Source of the DNA: Chthonomonadaceae bacterium
GTDB taxonomy: Bacteria > Armatimonadota > Chthonomonadetes > Chthonomonadales > Chthonomonadaceae
DNA length: 36,319 bases
Direction of reading: 5' to 3'
NCBI GenBank assembly: GCA_025352825.1
Contig: JANXSG010000068.1
Coordinates: forward strand, 1 to 36,319
The translations under genes and the position numbers were made by a program. Each line of letters starts with the position of its first letter. Position 1 is the first letter of the stretch. Of the stretch, positions 26,377 to 34,984 are shown piece after piece. The notes beneath the pieces were generated by a model. It searched no databases. It was given only the letters and a program-made list of their open reading frames with translations, and was not told the DNA's origin.

Positions 26377-26531
26377 TAATATGTTCTCCGGATAAGGTCA
26401 TCAAGCTTTTTATTCAAGATATCTACCTTTTTATTGGTGTCTGTAATGTGGTTTACGACCGATAATATAGCCGTTACAATGGCCTTCGTATCGGTAGAAA
26501 CAGGTATCGGTTCTGGTAAAAGATTGCTCAA
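26376..26531 (-). CDS. 51-aa tail-region peptide
   Basis: A short gene from TTG 26531, with AGGAGG 10 bases upstream that overlaps the previous stop codon. It ends at TAA 26376-26378, overlapping the next ATG (TAATG). The peptide begins MSNLLPEPIPVSTDTKAIVT and ends with a coiled-coil-like stretch (HITDTNKKVDILNKKLDDLI). Both junctions are typical of real overlapping phage genes. Function unknown. Confidence 0.65.
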   Translation of the reverse strand: MSNLLPEPIPVSTDTKAIVTAILSVVNHITDTNKKVDILNKKLDDLIRRTY

Positions 26532-26545
26532 ATTATTAATGCCTC

Positions 26546-26914
26546 CTAACCTTTATTATTTTTTTCAACGTCACTCAAACGTCGATATAGTTCTGATTTT
26601 TCGTTTGCCCATTGCTGTTTCTCCAGTTGCAAAGATACATTCAACTGTAGAATTTTGTGATATTCCTGTTGCAATGTCCTCATCTGTTCCTGCAATCCTT
26701 TATAGTCATCTTTCAATTCATTAAAACGAGTCTTAATGGTATCAATTTCGCTTTGTCGAAGCTCCGCAGCTGATTTCCATCCCTCTGCGTTGCTTTTATT
26801 GATCTCAACAATACCTTTGCGCTGCGAGTATAATAGAAACGTCACTGCGCTAATCATAATCCCAATCGCGAGTACAGCATTCCAAAAATTAAATATATCG
26901 AATCTCAATGTCAT
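26546..26914 (-). CDS. Membrane-anchored coiled-coil protein
   Basis: A 122-residue protein with one N-terminal membrane helix (FWNAVLAIGIMISAVTFLLY, residues about 10-29) and a long coiled coil (about 40-118, SAAELRQSEIDTIKTRFNEL; LQEQMRTLQQEYHKILQLNV; EKSELYRRLSDVEKNN). The shape resembles an inner-membrane spanin, but a spanin partner and lipoprotein are not seen. It lies in the tail-fibre cluster. Another possible role is in the late membrane or holin stage. Confidence 0.7.
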   Translation of the reverse strand: MTLRFDIFNFWNAVLAIGIMISAVTFLLYSQRKGIVEINKSNAEGWKSAAELRQSEIDTIKTRFNELKDDYKGLQEQMRTLQQEYHKILQLNVSLQLEKQQWANEKSELYRRLSDVEKNNKG

Positions 26915-26973
26915 AATTCCCCTCTCATAACAGGAGTCACAATGTCGTTGAATTTTGATGATTGATTATCATC

Positions 26974-27630
26974 TTAGACATCCGCGCCGTAACGCACAAC
27001 GTTAGTCCCATCACAATATAAAGGTGCTCGTTTCGTCTGGGCAACTATTATGCCTGTACCTGATGTAGTCTTGAAAGTAATTGTGAAAGCGCCAGTCGTA
27101 TTGTTATAAATAATGAAATCTTGAACTATTGGATTGATCGTCACATTGATGTTTCCAGTGAGTAATCCTGTAAACTCCAATATCTTATTTGAGGCCTCGG
27201 CATCGGTTAACGTCACATTCGAGCCTCCGGCAACGCTCTTTGGCAGTCGCGAGACACCTGCTCTTGTGCCTGCATTCGCTGCAGCGCCAGTCCAGATCGG
27301 GGTCAGCACATTGTAACAGCAGACAACACCGCCAAATCCCGAATTCTGCACCGTCACTGCCTGGCCACCAGTTGACATATTGATTACCCATGTGATCTTG
27401 AGCAGCGGAGTAGGAATAATCACAGTCGCGGCAGTCGTCAGCGCGCCTGTCAACACAATCAGCCCAGCCTTACACTGAGATTCCGTGAGTGTCTGGCTGC
27501 CATTAACAATACCAATGCTAATAAATCCAGAAAAATTATCTATATCCGTCAGAGCCTGATTTACAGTAATCTCTTTGCTTGACTGAGCTGCCTGAAGCGG
27601 TGTTAAATCTAAGTTTGGCGTGTTTGGCAT
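26974..27630 (-). CDS. Tail fibre-like protein
   Basis: A 218-residue protein. The N-terminus (NTPNLDLTPLQAAQSSKEIT; VNQALTDIDNFSGFISIGIV) is typical of short phage fibre/tail proteins that begin with a trimerisable helix. A Thr/Gly-rich beta-repeat part follows (LIVLTGALTTAATVIIPTPL; KILEFTGLLTGNINVTINPI; FKTTSGTGIIVAQTKRAPLY). Its start overlaps the hub gene stop at 27630, so the two are likely co-translated. Confidence 0.65.
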   Translation of the reverse strand: MPNTPNLDLTPLQAAQSSKEITVNQALTDIDNFSGFISIGIVNGSQTLTESQCKAGLIVLTGALTTAATVIIPTPLLKITWVINMSTGGQAVTVQNSGFGGVVCCYNVLTPIWTGAAANAGTRAGVSRLPKSVAGGSNVTLTDAEASNKILEFTGLLTGNINVTINPIVQDFIIYNNTTGAFTITFKTTSGTGIIVAQTKRAPLYCDGTNVVRYGADV

Positions 27631-29909
27631 TAGACTGATCCCTGCTGGACGTACCCACGCCCTACGGTTGCATTGTTCTGGTAAATCCGATAATAAACAG
27701 GGTTCTGAATTACTCCGAAATCAGTCACCTGGTTTGCTGCTGAATAGATCTGAGTTGGACTGGCTACAGCCAGGAAGCTACGCTTCAAAACAGTGTAAGT
27801 CGAGTTCCAAATCTCGACATCGTAACTCTCAGGAGTATCGACCAACGTCGCATCCACCAGATCAGCCCATGCCCCACCAGATCGCGTTCTTCGAACCCAT
27901 GTAATCGTCAGGTTGTTGCTGCCGTCTCTGGCGCCCTTAACATTGCAAGGACTGTATGGCTTGTACTCAGCCCCTGAAATAGTAATGTTTGTATCGACAC
28001 CACTCAGATTGTTGTAATTGGTGTTCGCCGGCACAATATAAGCAGTAAGCGATTTGTTCAATGTAGTTCCGGCGCCATAGAAATAATCCAGATTGACCCT
28101 CAGCATTGAAGCGGCGCTGAGCAATACAAATTTATCTCCAATCGCGTGAGCAATCGCTCCCACCGATGTACCGCGTCTGGCTCTTAGTAAATTGCTGAGC
28201 CTGAACTTCAGTGTCGGCAGATCGATTACCGTCACTGTCTGGAATTGCACAACTTCCGAACCAATTAAACATGCATTGGCGCCATTCACCAGGTCAGCTA
28301 ATGAGCAGCTCGAAAGCAGTCCGCGCGTAATCTGAACATCTACCGTGTTCGTTGTGTCAACCATACTTGTATCTGCATTGGCCGCCAGCGAAGTAAGCGC
28401 CGTCCCCATGCTGGAAAAACTAGTGATGCGGCCAACATATTGCGCACTCGGCACCCCCACATCCCCACACCACACATCCGCCCCACCCCATCCATAATCA
28501 CCCGATGCCGCACAGTAAACTCCAAGATAGGCCTCGTCTGCATCTGCCAGTCCATTCCCATGCCACGCATAAGCTGTGAGTACTCCAGTGCCAGTCAATG
28601 GCGCTGCAGTGGATCCTCCATTTGTATTTCCACCGGTAACAAACTGCGTCAAAACGTTTAAATCATCCTGAACCAGCGATAATTTTATCTCACCAAATAG
28701 TGGTATTCCCATTGACGTGATTCGAAATCGAATATTCCCAATAGGAGTCGGAACAGTGATGATATCGCCCGGCGCGAGATATATATATTTTGTTCCCAGT
28801 TTGATACTAGCTTTTGTGCGCTCGGTCCACTGCGTATATAATATCCTTTCACCAATTTGCCGGGCGGTGGTAAAATCCATAGCCATTGGCAGCGAAATAG
28901 TCATAGCATCTTGCTGATTCTGTTTTGTATAGCGAGTCGATCCTTGGTTAGCTTGCTGATAATTCATGTTCGTGCTGGTGTCGTAATAACTGACATCGAC
29001 ACGAGCGCTAAGTTCCATGTCTTGCTGCCGGTCAATCTCAATCAGATTTACATCCGAAGAAGTGCCGTTACTCCATATCTGCGCTCCAAGGTCTCCTGGC
29101 GGAATTGTCACCACCGAAGCTCCTCCGCGCTTCATATAAACTACCTTGCCATCTACTTCTACGAGGTCACTCGCAAAAGCCTGTAGCATAGGGGTTAGAA
29201 CATCTTTCGCGCCCTGGCGACTCGGTATCAAATAGCCCGTAACAGTTTCGGTTGCAGCACTGAAATCATAATCTCCTACCAGCAACCCCGCCCGTCCCGC
29301 GATATCCGTAAGTATCGCACCGGTCGTTATGTTTGCAGTGATGATTTCTACCGAAATATTGGGGATCCTATTCCCATATCCCTCAAGATTAAAATCTGTA
29401 AAAACAATATATGCCTGCCCCCGATAAGCTGGCACCACACCGATAATCCCTGTCATGGTGGGATCAGCGCCCTGAACCTCGGTTCCAAGATAAACCACAA
29501 TCGAGGCAGCTGTCTTCGGCGTCTTGCTGTCATCATAGATCAGTTGATCTTCTGCCCATATCCGGTTGACTTTCGTGATTGGGCCTTGACACAAATTCAT
29601 TGCGAATGAACAGGTATAGTAGCTTGTATTTGTCGACTGGCCTTTACCAGATGAAGATGAGCTGGACTGCTGTTTAAGCGCACCACCCCAGATAATATTT
29701 CCGCCAAGCCGCATCGATCCATAAGCAAGCGGTATCATGGTGCCGTATGCAGATCCCGAAATTTTCAAATCTGCGAGTTTGTTGTGCTGACTGTTCGTTT
29801 GTGGGAACAGCATCCCGCCCACCAAACTGCCAACCGAAAATCCCAGCATCGGATCATCGAATACGGAACCTATTCCAGCACCAACAGCGCCTAATAGCAG
29901 TTGCGCCAC
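27630..29909 (-). CDS. Tail tip / baseplate megatron-type protein (RcGTA gp15-like)
   Basis: A 759-residue protein with the N-terminus of the RcGTA gp15/'phage-tail_3' family: LLGAVGAGIGSVFDDPMLGF, then GTMIPLAYGSMRLGGNIIWG and TCSFAMNLCQGPITKVNRIW, DQLIYDD, followed by a long beta-rich body with FTDFNLEGYGNRIPNISVEI, DITVP-type strands and fibronectin-like C-terminal parts (ADEAYLGVYC; TLKFRLSNLLRARRGTSVGA; RRTRSGGAWADLVDATLVDT). These proteins form the tail tip and contact the host. It overlaps the NlpC gene. Confidence 0.85.
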   Translation of the reverse strand: MAQLLLGAVGAGIGSVFDDPMLGFSVGSLVGGMLFPQTNSQHNKLADLKISGSAYGTMIPLAYGSMRLGGNIIWGGALKQQSSSSSSGKGQSTNTSYYTCSFAMNLCQGPITKVNRIWAEDQLIYDDSKTPKTAASIVVYLGTEVQGADPTMTGIIGVVPAYRGQAYIVFTDFNLEGYGNRIPNISVEIITANITTGAILTDIAGRAGLLVGDYDFSAATETVTGYLIPSRQGAKDVLTPMLQAFASDLVEVDGKVVYMKRGGASVVTIPPGDLGAQIWSNGTSSDVNLIEIDRQQDMELSARVDVSYYDTSTNMNYQQANQGSTRYTKQNQQDAMTISLPMAMDFTTARQIGERILYTQWTERTKASIKLGTKYIYLAPGDIITVPTPIGNIRFRITSMGIPLFGEIKLSLVQDDLNVLTQFVTGGNTNGGSTAAPLTGTGVLTAYAWHGNGLADADEAYLGVYCAASGDYGWGGADVWCGDVGVPSAQYVGRITSFSSMGTALTSLAANADTSMVDTTNTVDVQITRGLLSSCSLADLVNGANACLIGSEVVQFQTVTVIDLPTLKFRLSNLLRARRGTSVGAIAHAIGDKFVLLSAASMLRVNLDYFYGAGTTLNKSLTAYIVPANTNYNNLSGVDTNITISGAEYKPYSPCNVKGARDGSNNLTITWVRRTRSGGAWADLVDATLVDTPESYDVEIWNSTYTVLKRSFLAVASPTQIYSAANQVTDFGVIQNPVYYRIYQNNATVGRGYVQQGSV

Positions 29910-30328
29910 TTGCCACGCTCCATAAATTCAGGCTTGAACCGCCACACGCTCGCGATTCGACGTTCCCAAACTTCCGTCAAATCATGCTCGATTACTTTGC
30001 CAGCGCTCGAATTCGCATGAATCATTCCGTCTGAATAAATCGCAACATGCTGGTCAAAACCAAGTAAGTTGAAAAGCATGATATCACCGCGCTCCATCTC
30101 GCAAGGCAAAACCTCGATACATCCCTTTTCGAGCAGCGCCCTGGTGAACCCCGCGGGTGTCGCTGGCGAATAATTTCTATCATCGAAGTCAGTCATTTGG
30201 AGTTCATGCATAATTCCGATCACCAGGCCGCCGCAATCCACGCCTAAACCTTTCTCACGTCCGGTATGGAAAAAAGGAGTCCCGATCCAACTCCTCGCCG
30301 CAGAAACGATATCTTCCCCTGTAAGCAT
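29891..30328 (-). CDS. NlpC/P60 tail peptidase (RcGTA gp14-like)
   Basis: A 145-residue NlpC/P60 domain. Catalytic Cys32 lies in GVDCGGLVIGIMHE, His94 in FDQHVAIYSD and a third polar His104 in MIHANS. The N-terminus (EDIVSAARSWIGTPFFHTGR) matches the usual start. This peptidase is mounted in the tail and cuts peptidoglycan during entry. It lies between the hub (30328-31209) and the gp15-like gene, overlapping both by short stretches. Confidence 0.9.
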   Translation of the reverse strand: MLTGEDIVSAARSWIGTPFFHTGREKGLGVDCGGLVIGIMHELQMTDFDDRNYSPATPAGFTRALLEKGCIEVLPCEMERGDIMLFNLLGFDQHVAIYSDGMIHANSSAGKVIEHDLTEVWERRIASVWRFKPEFMERGKWRNCY

Positions 30329-31209
30329 TAACCGGCGCGTCCTCTCTGCAGCACCTGATCCATTCCGGGAACATGGGGCTCACCGCGGAAATTCAGCTGA
30401 TTAGAAAACTTCGTAATGCATGTCGTAAAAAGCCGGTCACAGCCTGCCTCTATCCTGCAGCTGTCAGCAGCGAGAATTGCGTAAGGGAAATTTTCAGCCA
30501 GCACAACCGTTGTAACTCCGCCCGCAAATGTATGGTTTTTGATCTCTCGCTCCACACCAATATTATTTCCTCCAAGCATCTTTAAAATTCCATAATTGTA
30601 ATAGCCACTCAGCTGTGCAAGCCCGGCTATTGTCAAATTATATGCATCGATCACACTTGCCACAGTCGTGGTGGTCTGGAAGAGTGCCGCATTCAGTGTG
30701 CACCTTGCATCCCCAAACCTGGCGACTCTACATGTTGGCGACGTCAGCTCCCCTATCTTCTGCGACATCCGCTGGGTGAGCGAGCGTATTTCAGCAGAGT
30801 ATTTTTGATTAAAAACCTTCACTTCACCCAGCAATCCGCGTAGTAACACAATCGCACCCATCGTAATATCATTGGGATTCAATAAAAACAGTTCCAACTT
30901 TGAGAGATCGTATTTCCCAGAAACCAGATCCACATCTGCAATTCGATCACTTCTAATAATGCCCACAATATCGAGATTATCTACTCCACTCCCGATCTCT
31001 TGCTGAACAGCTGTTCCTGTCACAGCATTACTTGCTTCATATAAAACTGTGTTAAAAGTGATATCACTTGTCCAGCTCGTGAAACCGAGTATCGTTCCGT
31101 CAGCTTTCGTCAGCTTCACACAAACTGCAAGGTTCACCGCATCATTCGTCAAATATGTTTGAAACGCACCGCTTATCGATCTGCTCAATACATCCTCTGC
31201 TTTCGACAA
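30328..31209 (-). CDS. Tail hub protein, DUF2163/RcGTA gp13-like, with Cys cluster
   Basis: A 293-residue hub protein. LGFTSWTSDITFNTVLYEAS and RGLLGEVKVFNQKYSAEIRS match the DUF2163 family. The C-terminal half has Cys160 and Cys170 (SPTCRVARFGDARCTLN), and Cys251, 257 and 264 (CRIEAGCDRLFTTCITKFSN). In RcGTA gp13 and lambda gpL such a cluster binds [4Fe-4S]. Ends near FRGEPHVPGMDQVLQ, as in relatives. It shares its stop/start with the NlpC gene. Confidence 0.9.
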   Translation of the reverse strand: MSKAEDVLSRSISGAFQTYLTNDAVNLAVCVKLTKADGTILGFTSWTSDITFNTVLYEASNAVTGTAVQQEIGSGVDNLDIVGIIRSDRIADVDLVSGKYDLSKLELFLLNPNDITMGAIVLLRGLLGEVKVFNQKYSAEIRSLTQRMSQKIGELTSPTCRVARFGDARCTLNAALFQTTTTVASVIDAYNLTIAGLAQLSGYYNYGILKMLGGNNIGVEREIKNHTFAGGVTTVVLAENFPYAILAADSCRIEAGCDRLFTTCITKFSNQLNFRGEPHVPGMDQVLQRGRAG

Positions 31210-31210
31210 A

Positions 31211-31810
31211 TTAATATAATAGTTCCACGACAGGAATCGAATTCCAGCTCTGGATAGTTACCGCATCACCTGAATATTTCATGACGTCTGTATCAAACCT
31301 CACAGGTACATCAAACTGGCCACTCCATGTATAAGCTGCTCCGTTCACAGGCGCCACCAACGTCACAATCCCAGTCGTGTAATCAATTGTATAATCAGTC
31401 GTAAGCACCAGCGCGACAGCATTCTTCAGGATTGTTACTGTCCCGCTGACTGGCTTCAAAATCTTACGAGTCTCGGTCACTGAGCTGGTGTATGTCTTCA
31501 CGAGCTGCATAGCCGTTGCCGGATAAGGGTTAGTGAGTGCCTGCCCCGCTACACTATAATCCGTCCAGTCCTTGAACCGGAATCCCCTGGCACGGCCGCC
31601 ACGTGCACGAAAAAAGGCAACTAACGCAGTCATCTGTGCAGGGGTTTTCTGTCCATGTGCCACATCCCACATCAATCGACCCACTCCCCATGTCCCAATT
31701 CGCTGCTCTTGGCCAGAACTAGTTACGATCACGACTGTATTGTAAGTGGGCCCTCCACTCGCACCCTCCGAAACTGCTGTATCCAGTTGCACTTCATCAA
31801 ATGCTGCCAT
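31211..31810 (-). CDS. Distal tail protein, DUF2460/RcGTA gp12-like
   Basis: A 199-residue beta-rich protein with the DUF2460 pattern: FDEVQLDTAVSEGASGGPTY; QEQRIGTWGVGRLMWDVAHG; FFRARGGRARGFRFKDWTDY; then QFDVPVRFDTDVM and SIPVVELLY at the end. It forms the distal ring between tail tube and hub. It sits next to the tape measure, as in RcGTA. Confidence 0.9.
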   Translation of the reverse strand: MAAFDEVQLDTAVSEGASGGPTYNTVVIVTSSGQEQRIGTWGVGRLMWDVAHGQKTPAQMTALVAFFRARGGRARGFRFKDWTDYSVAGQALTNPYPATAMQLVKTYTSSVTETRKILKPVSGTVTILKNAVALVLTTDYTIDYTTGIVTLVAPVNGAAYTWSGQFDVPVRFDTDVMKYSGDAVTIQSWNSIPVVELLY

Positions 31811-31812
31811 AA

Positions 31813-34392
31813 TTATCTATTCCTGGTCTGATGCATCTGAAGTTTCCTGGCCATTTCTGCCCCGATCTGTCCCTGTGACCGATTAAAAGAGTTCACGTCA
31901 GGAGTAGTAATATAGTTGTGGATCGTGATATTTCCAGCTGCACCATTAGGGGTGACTGTCCCACTTGTACCAGGTGTGAATAATTCTGGGCCTCGTTCGC
32001 CGACTAAATAACTGCGGCCACTTAGTGCCGCACCACCGTCAGCCAGAGCGCCATCAAATCCTAGAGTTCCTGATAATGTGCCAGGTGCCATTCCTCCACC
32101 TCCTCCAGTTGCCCCACCTAAACTTCCGAGTAAACCTGTGAACAGCGAGGATATCTTGGATGCAAGATAATCTGAAGCCATTTTATCCAGTGTCTGCTGA
32201 AACCCACCGATCAGATTATTAAAAAATCCTTTAATCCCAGTGTTGTATAGATCACCAAGCACGTTCGTGAAAGTATCCTTGAAGCCAACCGCGGCATCGC
32301 TCATTATATTTCGAATATTCCGCGTAGAATTAAACATTCCAGTCTGAGCTTGTGCACCAAGTTGTGATGCCGCATCAGTAACGCTCCCGAAACAACCCTC
32401 TATGCCAGCCACTGCACCATCACCAATATTCTTGCCGATCTCCTGAAACACGGCGGAAGGTGAATGGATCCCCAAGGTATCCTTGACTGTCGTCACAATT
32501 GATGATGCTAGATGCTTCACAGATTCGACCACTACTCCGACACCATTCTTGATGCCGTTGACCATTCCCATTATCAGCTCTTTTGCCCAATTAAGCGCAA
32601 CTTTTCCCCAGCCTAGGAAAAGGTTTCCAATCCCACGCAATCCACCACTTACAATGTCATAAAGACCGCCGAGTATCATCTTCCCATAGTAGAGAAAATA
32701 ATCCCACGCCTCTTTCCAATGTCCTTGCAGAAGAGAAAGCCCGACCGTAACAACGCCCGCGATCAAGCCCCAGCCGACCTTCACGACGCCAACGAGGATA
32801 TCCCACACGCCTCTAAAAACCCCGACGATGTTGCCCCAAACTCCTGAGAATGTGTTCTGCAGAAATCCCATAGCGCCACTCAAAAACGGCTTAATCCAAT
32901 CGACAAACGCGGCCGTTTTTTCCTGAATACCACCGAAGTCGTTCTTCCAGGCAACCGCTAGACCAGCCAGCGCAGCAACTGTCGCCGCAATCGCCAGCCC
33001 GACTGGCCCTGTCAAAGCGGCACCGACCGCGATTAGCACAGGTCCCAATGTCGTCGCCAGCGTAATAATCGAACCAATCCCAGTCGCCATACTTCCCAGT
33101 ACCAGAAGCAAAGGTCCCACAACTGCGGTAATTCCTGCTAAAATAATGATGCCTTTCTGGACTGGAGCAGGCAAGCTCTCAAACATCTTCACAGCCTTGA
33201 TTCCAAACTCAATTAATGGTTTCAGTGCTGGCAGTAACGTCCGCTCAATCTCAATTCCAAGAGTTATGAGTTCATTTTTTGCACGCTCAATGCCAGCTGT
33301 CAAAGTTGCTTGCTGCTTCGCATATTGCGCAGTTGTTGGAGCTAACTTGCCGCTCATCGCGTCTGCAGCATCCATCAATCTGTCATGGAAATCTTTCGAT
33401 GCAGTTCCTGCTAGAGCCATTGCACCGATTCCACCACGCATCGCAGGAATCAGCTTCATCGCAAGATCTGAAACACCCATTCCCGATCTATGTGCAGCCA
33501 ATGCGATATCATCAAGCACCCCTGACATACCTTTTGCATGAAGCCCGGCAATAGAAAAGTCCCTAACCAGATCAACCCCGGTCGACTTACTTAATTCGTC
33601 AATTATTTGTCTCGCATGAGCGGCTGGTTCTGCAATATGTGCAAGAATATTTCGCACCTGCGTTGCTGCTTCAGCTGCGCTAAAACCATGCTGGGTAAGT
33701 GCTGCCATCGCAGCTGCCGTCTCGTTAATAGAAATACCCAGGTTAGCCGCCATGGCAAAAGCTGGACCTCCGGCCTCCACCAAAGCCTCAAGCGTCATGT
33801 TGCCTTTATTCGCTTCGACATGAAGCATGTTCATCGCTTTAGCCGCTTCAGTAACTGGCATACTGAACTCATGCATCACATTCGCGAGGATTTCTGCCGT
33901 CTTCCCGACATCGCCGCCAGTCGCGTTCGCGCTCTCCATCGCTGCCCGAAGAAGCACAACCGAATCTTTCGCACTGAAGCCGAAGTTCGTAATATGCATG
34001 AACCCTTCGGCCAGCTGAGTGAAACTCGAACCGCTCTCTTTTCCCATCGAAATAACAGCCGTTTTCATCGAATCGATCTCTTTCGATGTCAATGAAGTAT
34101 TGTTCGCCACATGGGAAAGCATCGAATCGAAGTCGGCGCCTGCCTTAATCAAACCGGCCATCGGAAGAGTGAACCCGGCAGTAAGAGCAGTTCCTGCCTG
34201 CATCGCCTGGCCGCCAACCTTCGTCAGCCCGGAACCCAAAGACGCCATTACGCCCACGCCGCCTGCATTTAACTTGCTCGTTATGCCAGACGCGAAGGCT
34301 GTTAATTTGCTCTGAGCGGTCGATAATCCAGCATCCATGGCCGTCATATCAACCCCTAGTTTTGCAATGAGTTCTAATAAAGGTAGCGACAT
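31813..34392 (-). CDS. Tail tape-measure protein
   Basis: An 859-residue protein with the TP901/phage-related tape-measure layout: N-terminal helix (LLELIAKLGVDMTAMDAGLS); SALT-like helical blocks (FTQLAEGFMHITNFGFSAKD); several membrane-like spans in the middle (IILAGITAVVGPLLLVLGSM, IAATVAALAGLAVAW); a Trp-rich repeat zone (SGVWGNIVGVFRGVWDILVG); and a Gly-rich end. It sets tail length, probably about 130 nm for 859 residues at 1.5 angstrom each. It follows the chaperone genes. Confidence 0.93.
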   Translation of the reverse strand: MSLPLLELIAKLGVDMTAMDAGLSTAQSKLTAFASGITSKLNAGGVGVMASLGSGLTKVGGQAMQAGTALTAGFTLPMAGLIKAGADFDSMLSHVANNTSLTSKEIDSMKTAVISMGKESGSSFTQLAEGFMHITNFGFSAKDSVVLLRAAMESANATGGDVGKTAEILANVMHEFSMPVTEAAKAMNMLHVEANKGNMTLEALVEAGGPAFAMAANLGISINETAAAMAALTQHGFSAAEAATQVRNILAHIAEPAAHARQIIDELSKSTGVDLVRDFSIAGLHAKGMSGVLDDIALAAHRSGMGVSDLAMKLIPAMRGGIGAMALAGTASKDFHDRLMDAADAMSGKLAPTTAQYAKQQATLTAGIERAKNELITLGIEIERTLLPALKPLIEFGIKAVKMFESLPAPVQKGIIILAGITAVVGPLLLVLGSMATGIGSIITLATTLGPVLIAVGAALTGPVGLAIAATVAALAGLAVAWKNDFGGIQEKTAAFVDWIKPFLSGAMGFLQNTFSGVWGNIVGVFRGVWDILVGVVKVGWGLIAGVVTVGLSLLQGHWKEAWDYFLYYGKMILGGLYDIVSGGLRGIGNLFLGWGKVALNWAKELIMGMVNGIKNGVGVVVESVKHLASSIVTTVKDTLGIHSPSAVFQEIGKNIGDGAVAGIEGCFGSVTDAASQLGAQAQTGMFNSTRNIRNIMSDAAVGFKDTFTNVLGDLYNTGIKGFFNNLIGGFQQTLDKMASDYLASKISSLFTGLLGSLGGATGGGGGMAPGTLSGTLGFDGALADGGAALSGRSYLVGERGPELFTPGTSGTVTPNGAAGNITIHNYITTPDVNSFNRSQGQIGAEMARKLQMHQTRNR

Positions 34393-34395
34393 CCG

Positions 34396-34617
34396 CTATT
34401 TCCTTTTCCTGTCAGCATCCTTTTGCCGTTCATTCTGCGCCCATATCTCTGCACTCTCAGCACTCAACGCCAGATTCGTCCACGCAATACATCTATCCGT
34501 GAGCTCCCAGGGAGCCACTCCTAGATATCGTGCCGCACGAATCGTGAAATACCACTGTGGACACTCCGATCCACGGCCTACTCCGCGAAGGAACCTCCGG
34601 AGCCTGTGGTCATCGAC
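34396..34617 (-). CDS. C-terminal extension of the tail-assembly chaperone (GT-like), made by -1 frameshift
   Basis: Frameshift product of 34578-34958: after slippage at CCCAAAG (34623-34617) ribosomes read on in the -1 frame. The extra 73 residues run VDDHRLRRFLRGVGRGSECP, then WYFTIRAARYLGVAPWELTD, then LSAESAEIWAQNERQKDADR and stop at 34398-34396, two bases before the tape-measure start. The RAARYLGVxPWEL pattern is typical of siphovirus chaperone extensions. The frame has no convincing start of its own. The full G-T fusion would be 187 residues. Confidence 0.75.
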   Translation of the reverse strand, partial: VDDHRLRRFLRGVGRGSECPQWYFTIRAARYLGVAPWELTDRCIAWTNLALSAESAEIWAQNERQKDADRKRK

Positions 34618-34958
34618 TTTGGGGCGATCAGATTTTCTCCAATCGCTGTCGAAATTGCACTGATAACTGGGATAGGTACGAATCTCATAACTTCCTCGTT
34701 AAGAGGTAATACTTTGCCTGCATCATCGATAAAATCCCACGACTCAATGAGATTTAACACAGAACTTACCAACGATTCTTTCAAATTTCCACTCAGCTGC
34801 GCTTCCTGCAATTTATCGAGAAAATCAGGAGTATATTTCCCAGGCGCATAGGTGATATTCAGCTCATCACCGTCACCCAAATCGATCATTAGCGGAAGCG
34901 TCTTTTCTTTCAGCTTACTCAGTTTTAATCCCACAATTCTTCCTCCATCATGCGTCAT
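34578..34958 (-). CDS. Tail assembly chaperone (G-like)
   Basis: A 126-residue protein (MTHDGGRIVGLKLSKLKEKT; DLGDGDELNITYAPGKYTPD; LKESLVSSVLNLIESWDFID; DDAGKVLPLNEEVMRFVPIP; VISAISTAIGENLIAPKS). Length, position between tail tube and tape measure, and the ESWDFxDDxGxxLPL pattern fit lambda gpG-like chaperones. Near the end it contains the slippery heptamer CCCAAAG at 34623-34617. The unshifted frame ends GGSFAE at 34578. Confidence 0.8.
   Translation of the reverse strand: MTHDGGRIVGLKLSKLKEKTLPLMIDLGDGDELNITYAPGKYTPDFLDKLQEAQLSGNLKESLVSSVLNLIESWDFIDDAGKVLPLNEEVMRFVPIPVISAISTAIGENLIAPKSMTTGSGGSFAE
34617..34623 (-). other. Programmed -1 ribosomal frameshift site
   Basis: On the minus strand the heptamer C-CCA-AAG (XXXYYYZ) is in the 0 frame of the chaperone, twelve codons before its stop. 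The -1 frame continues open for 74 codons to the tape measure. The canonical heptamer plus the open overlapping frame are the hallmark of siphovirus G/GT. Confidence 0.8.
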
Positions 34959-34984
34959 TAATAAATATGAGAATAATAATCGTT

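Noticed and set aside
33607-34095. 162-codon plus-strand frame opposite tape measure
   Set aside because: Antisense of the tape measure; such frames come from codon bias.
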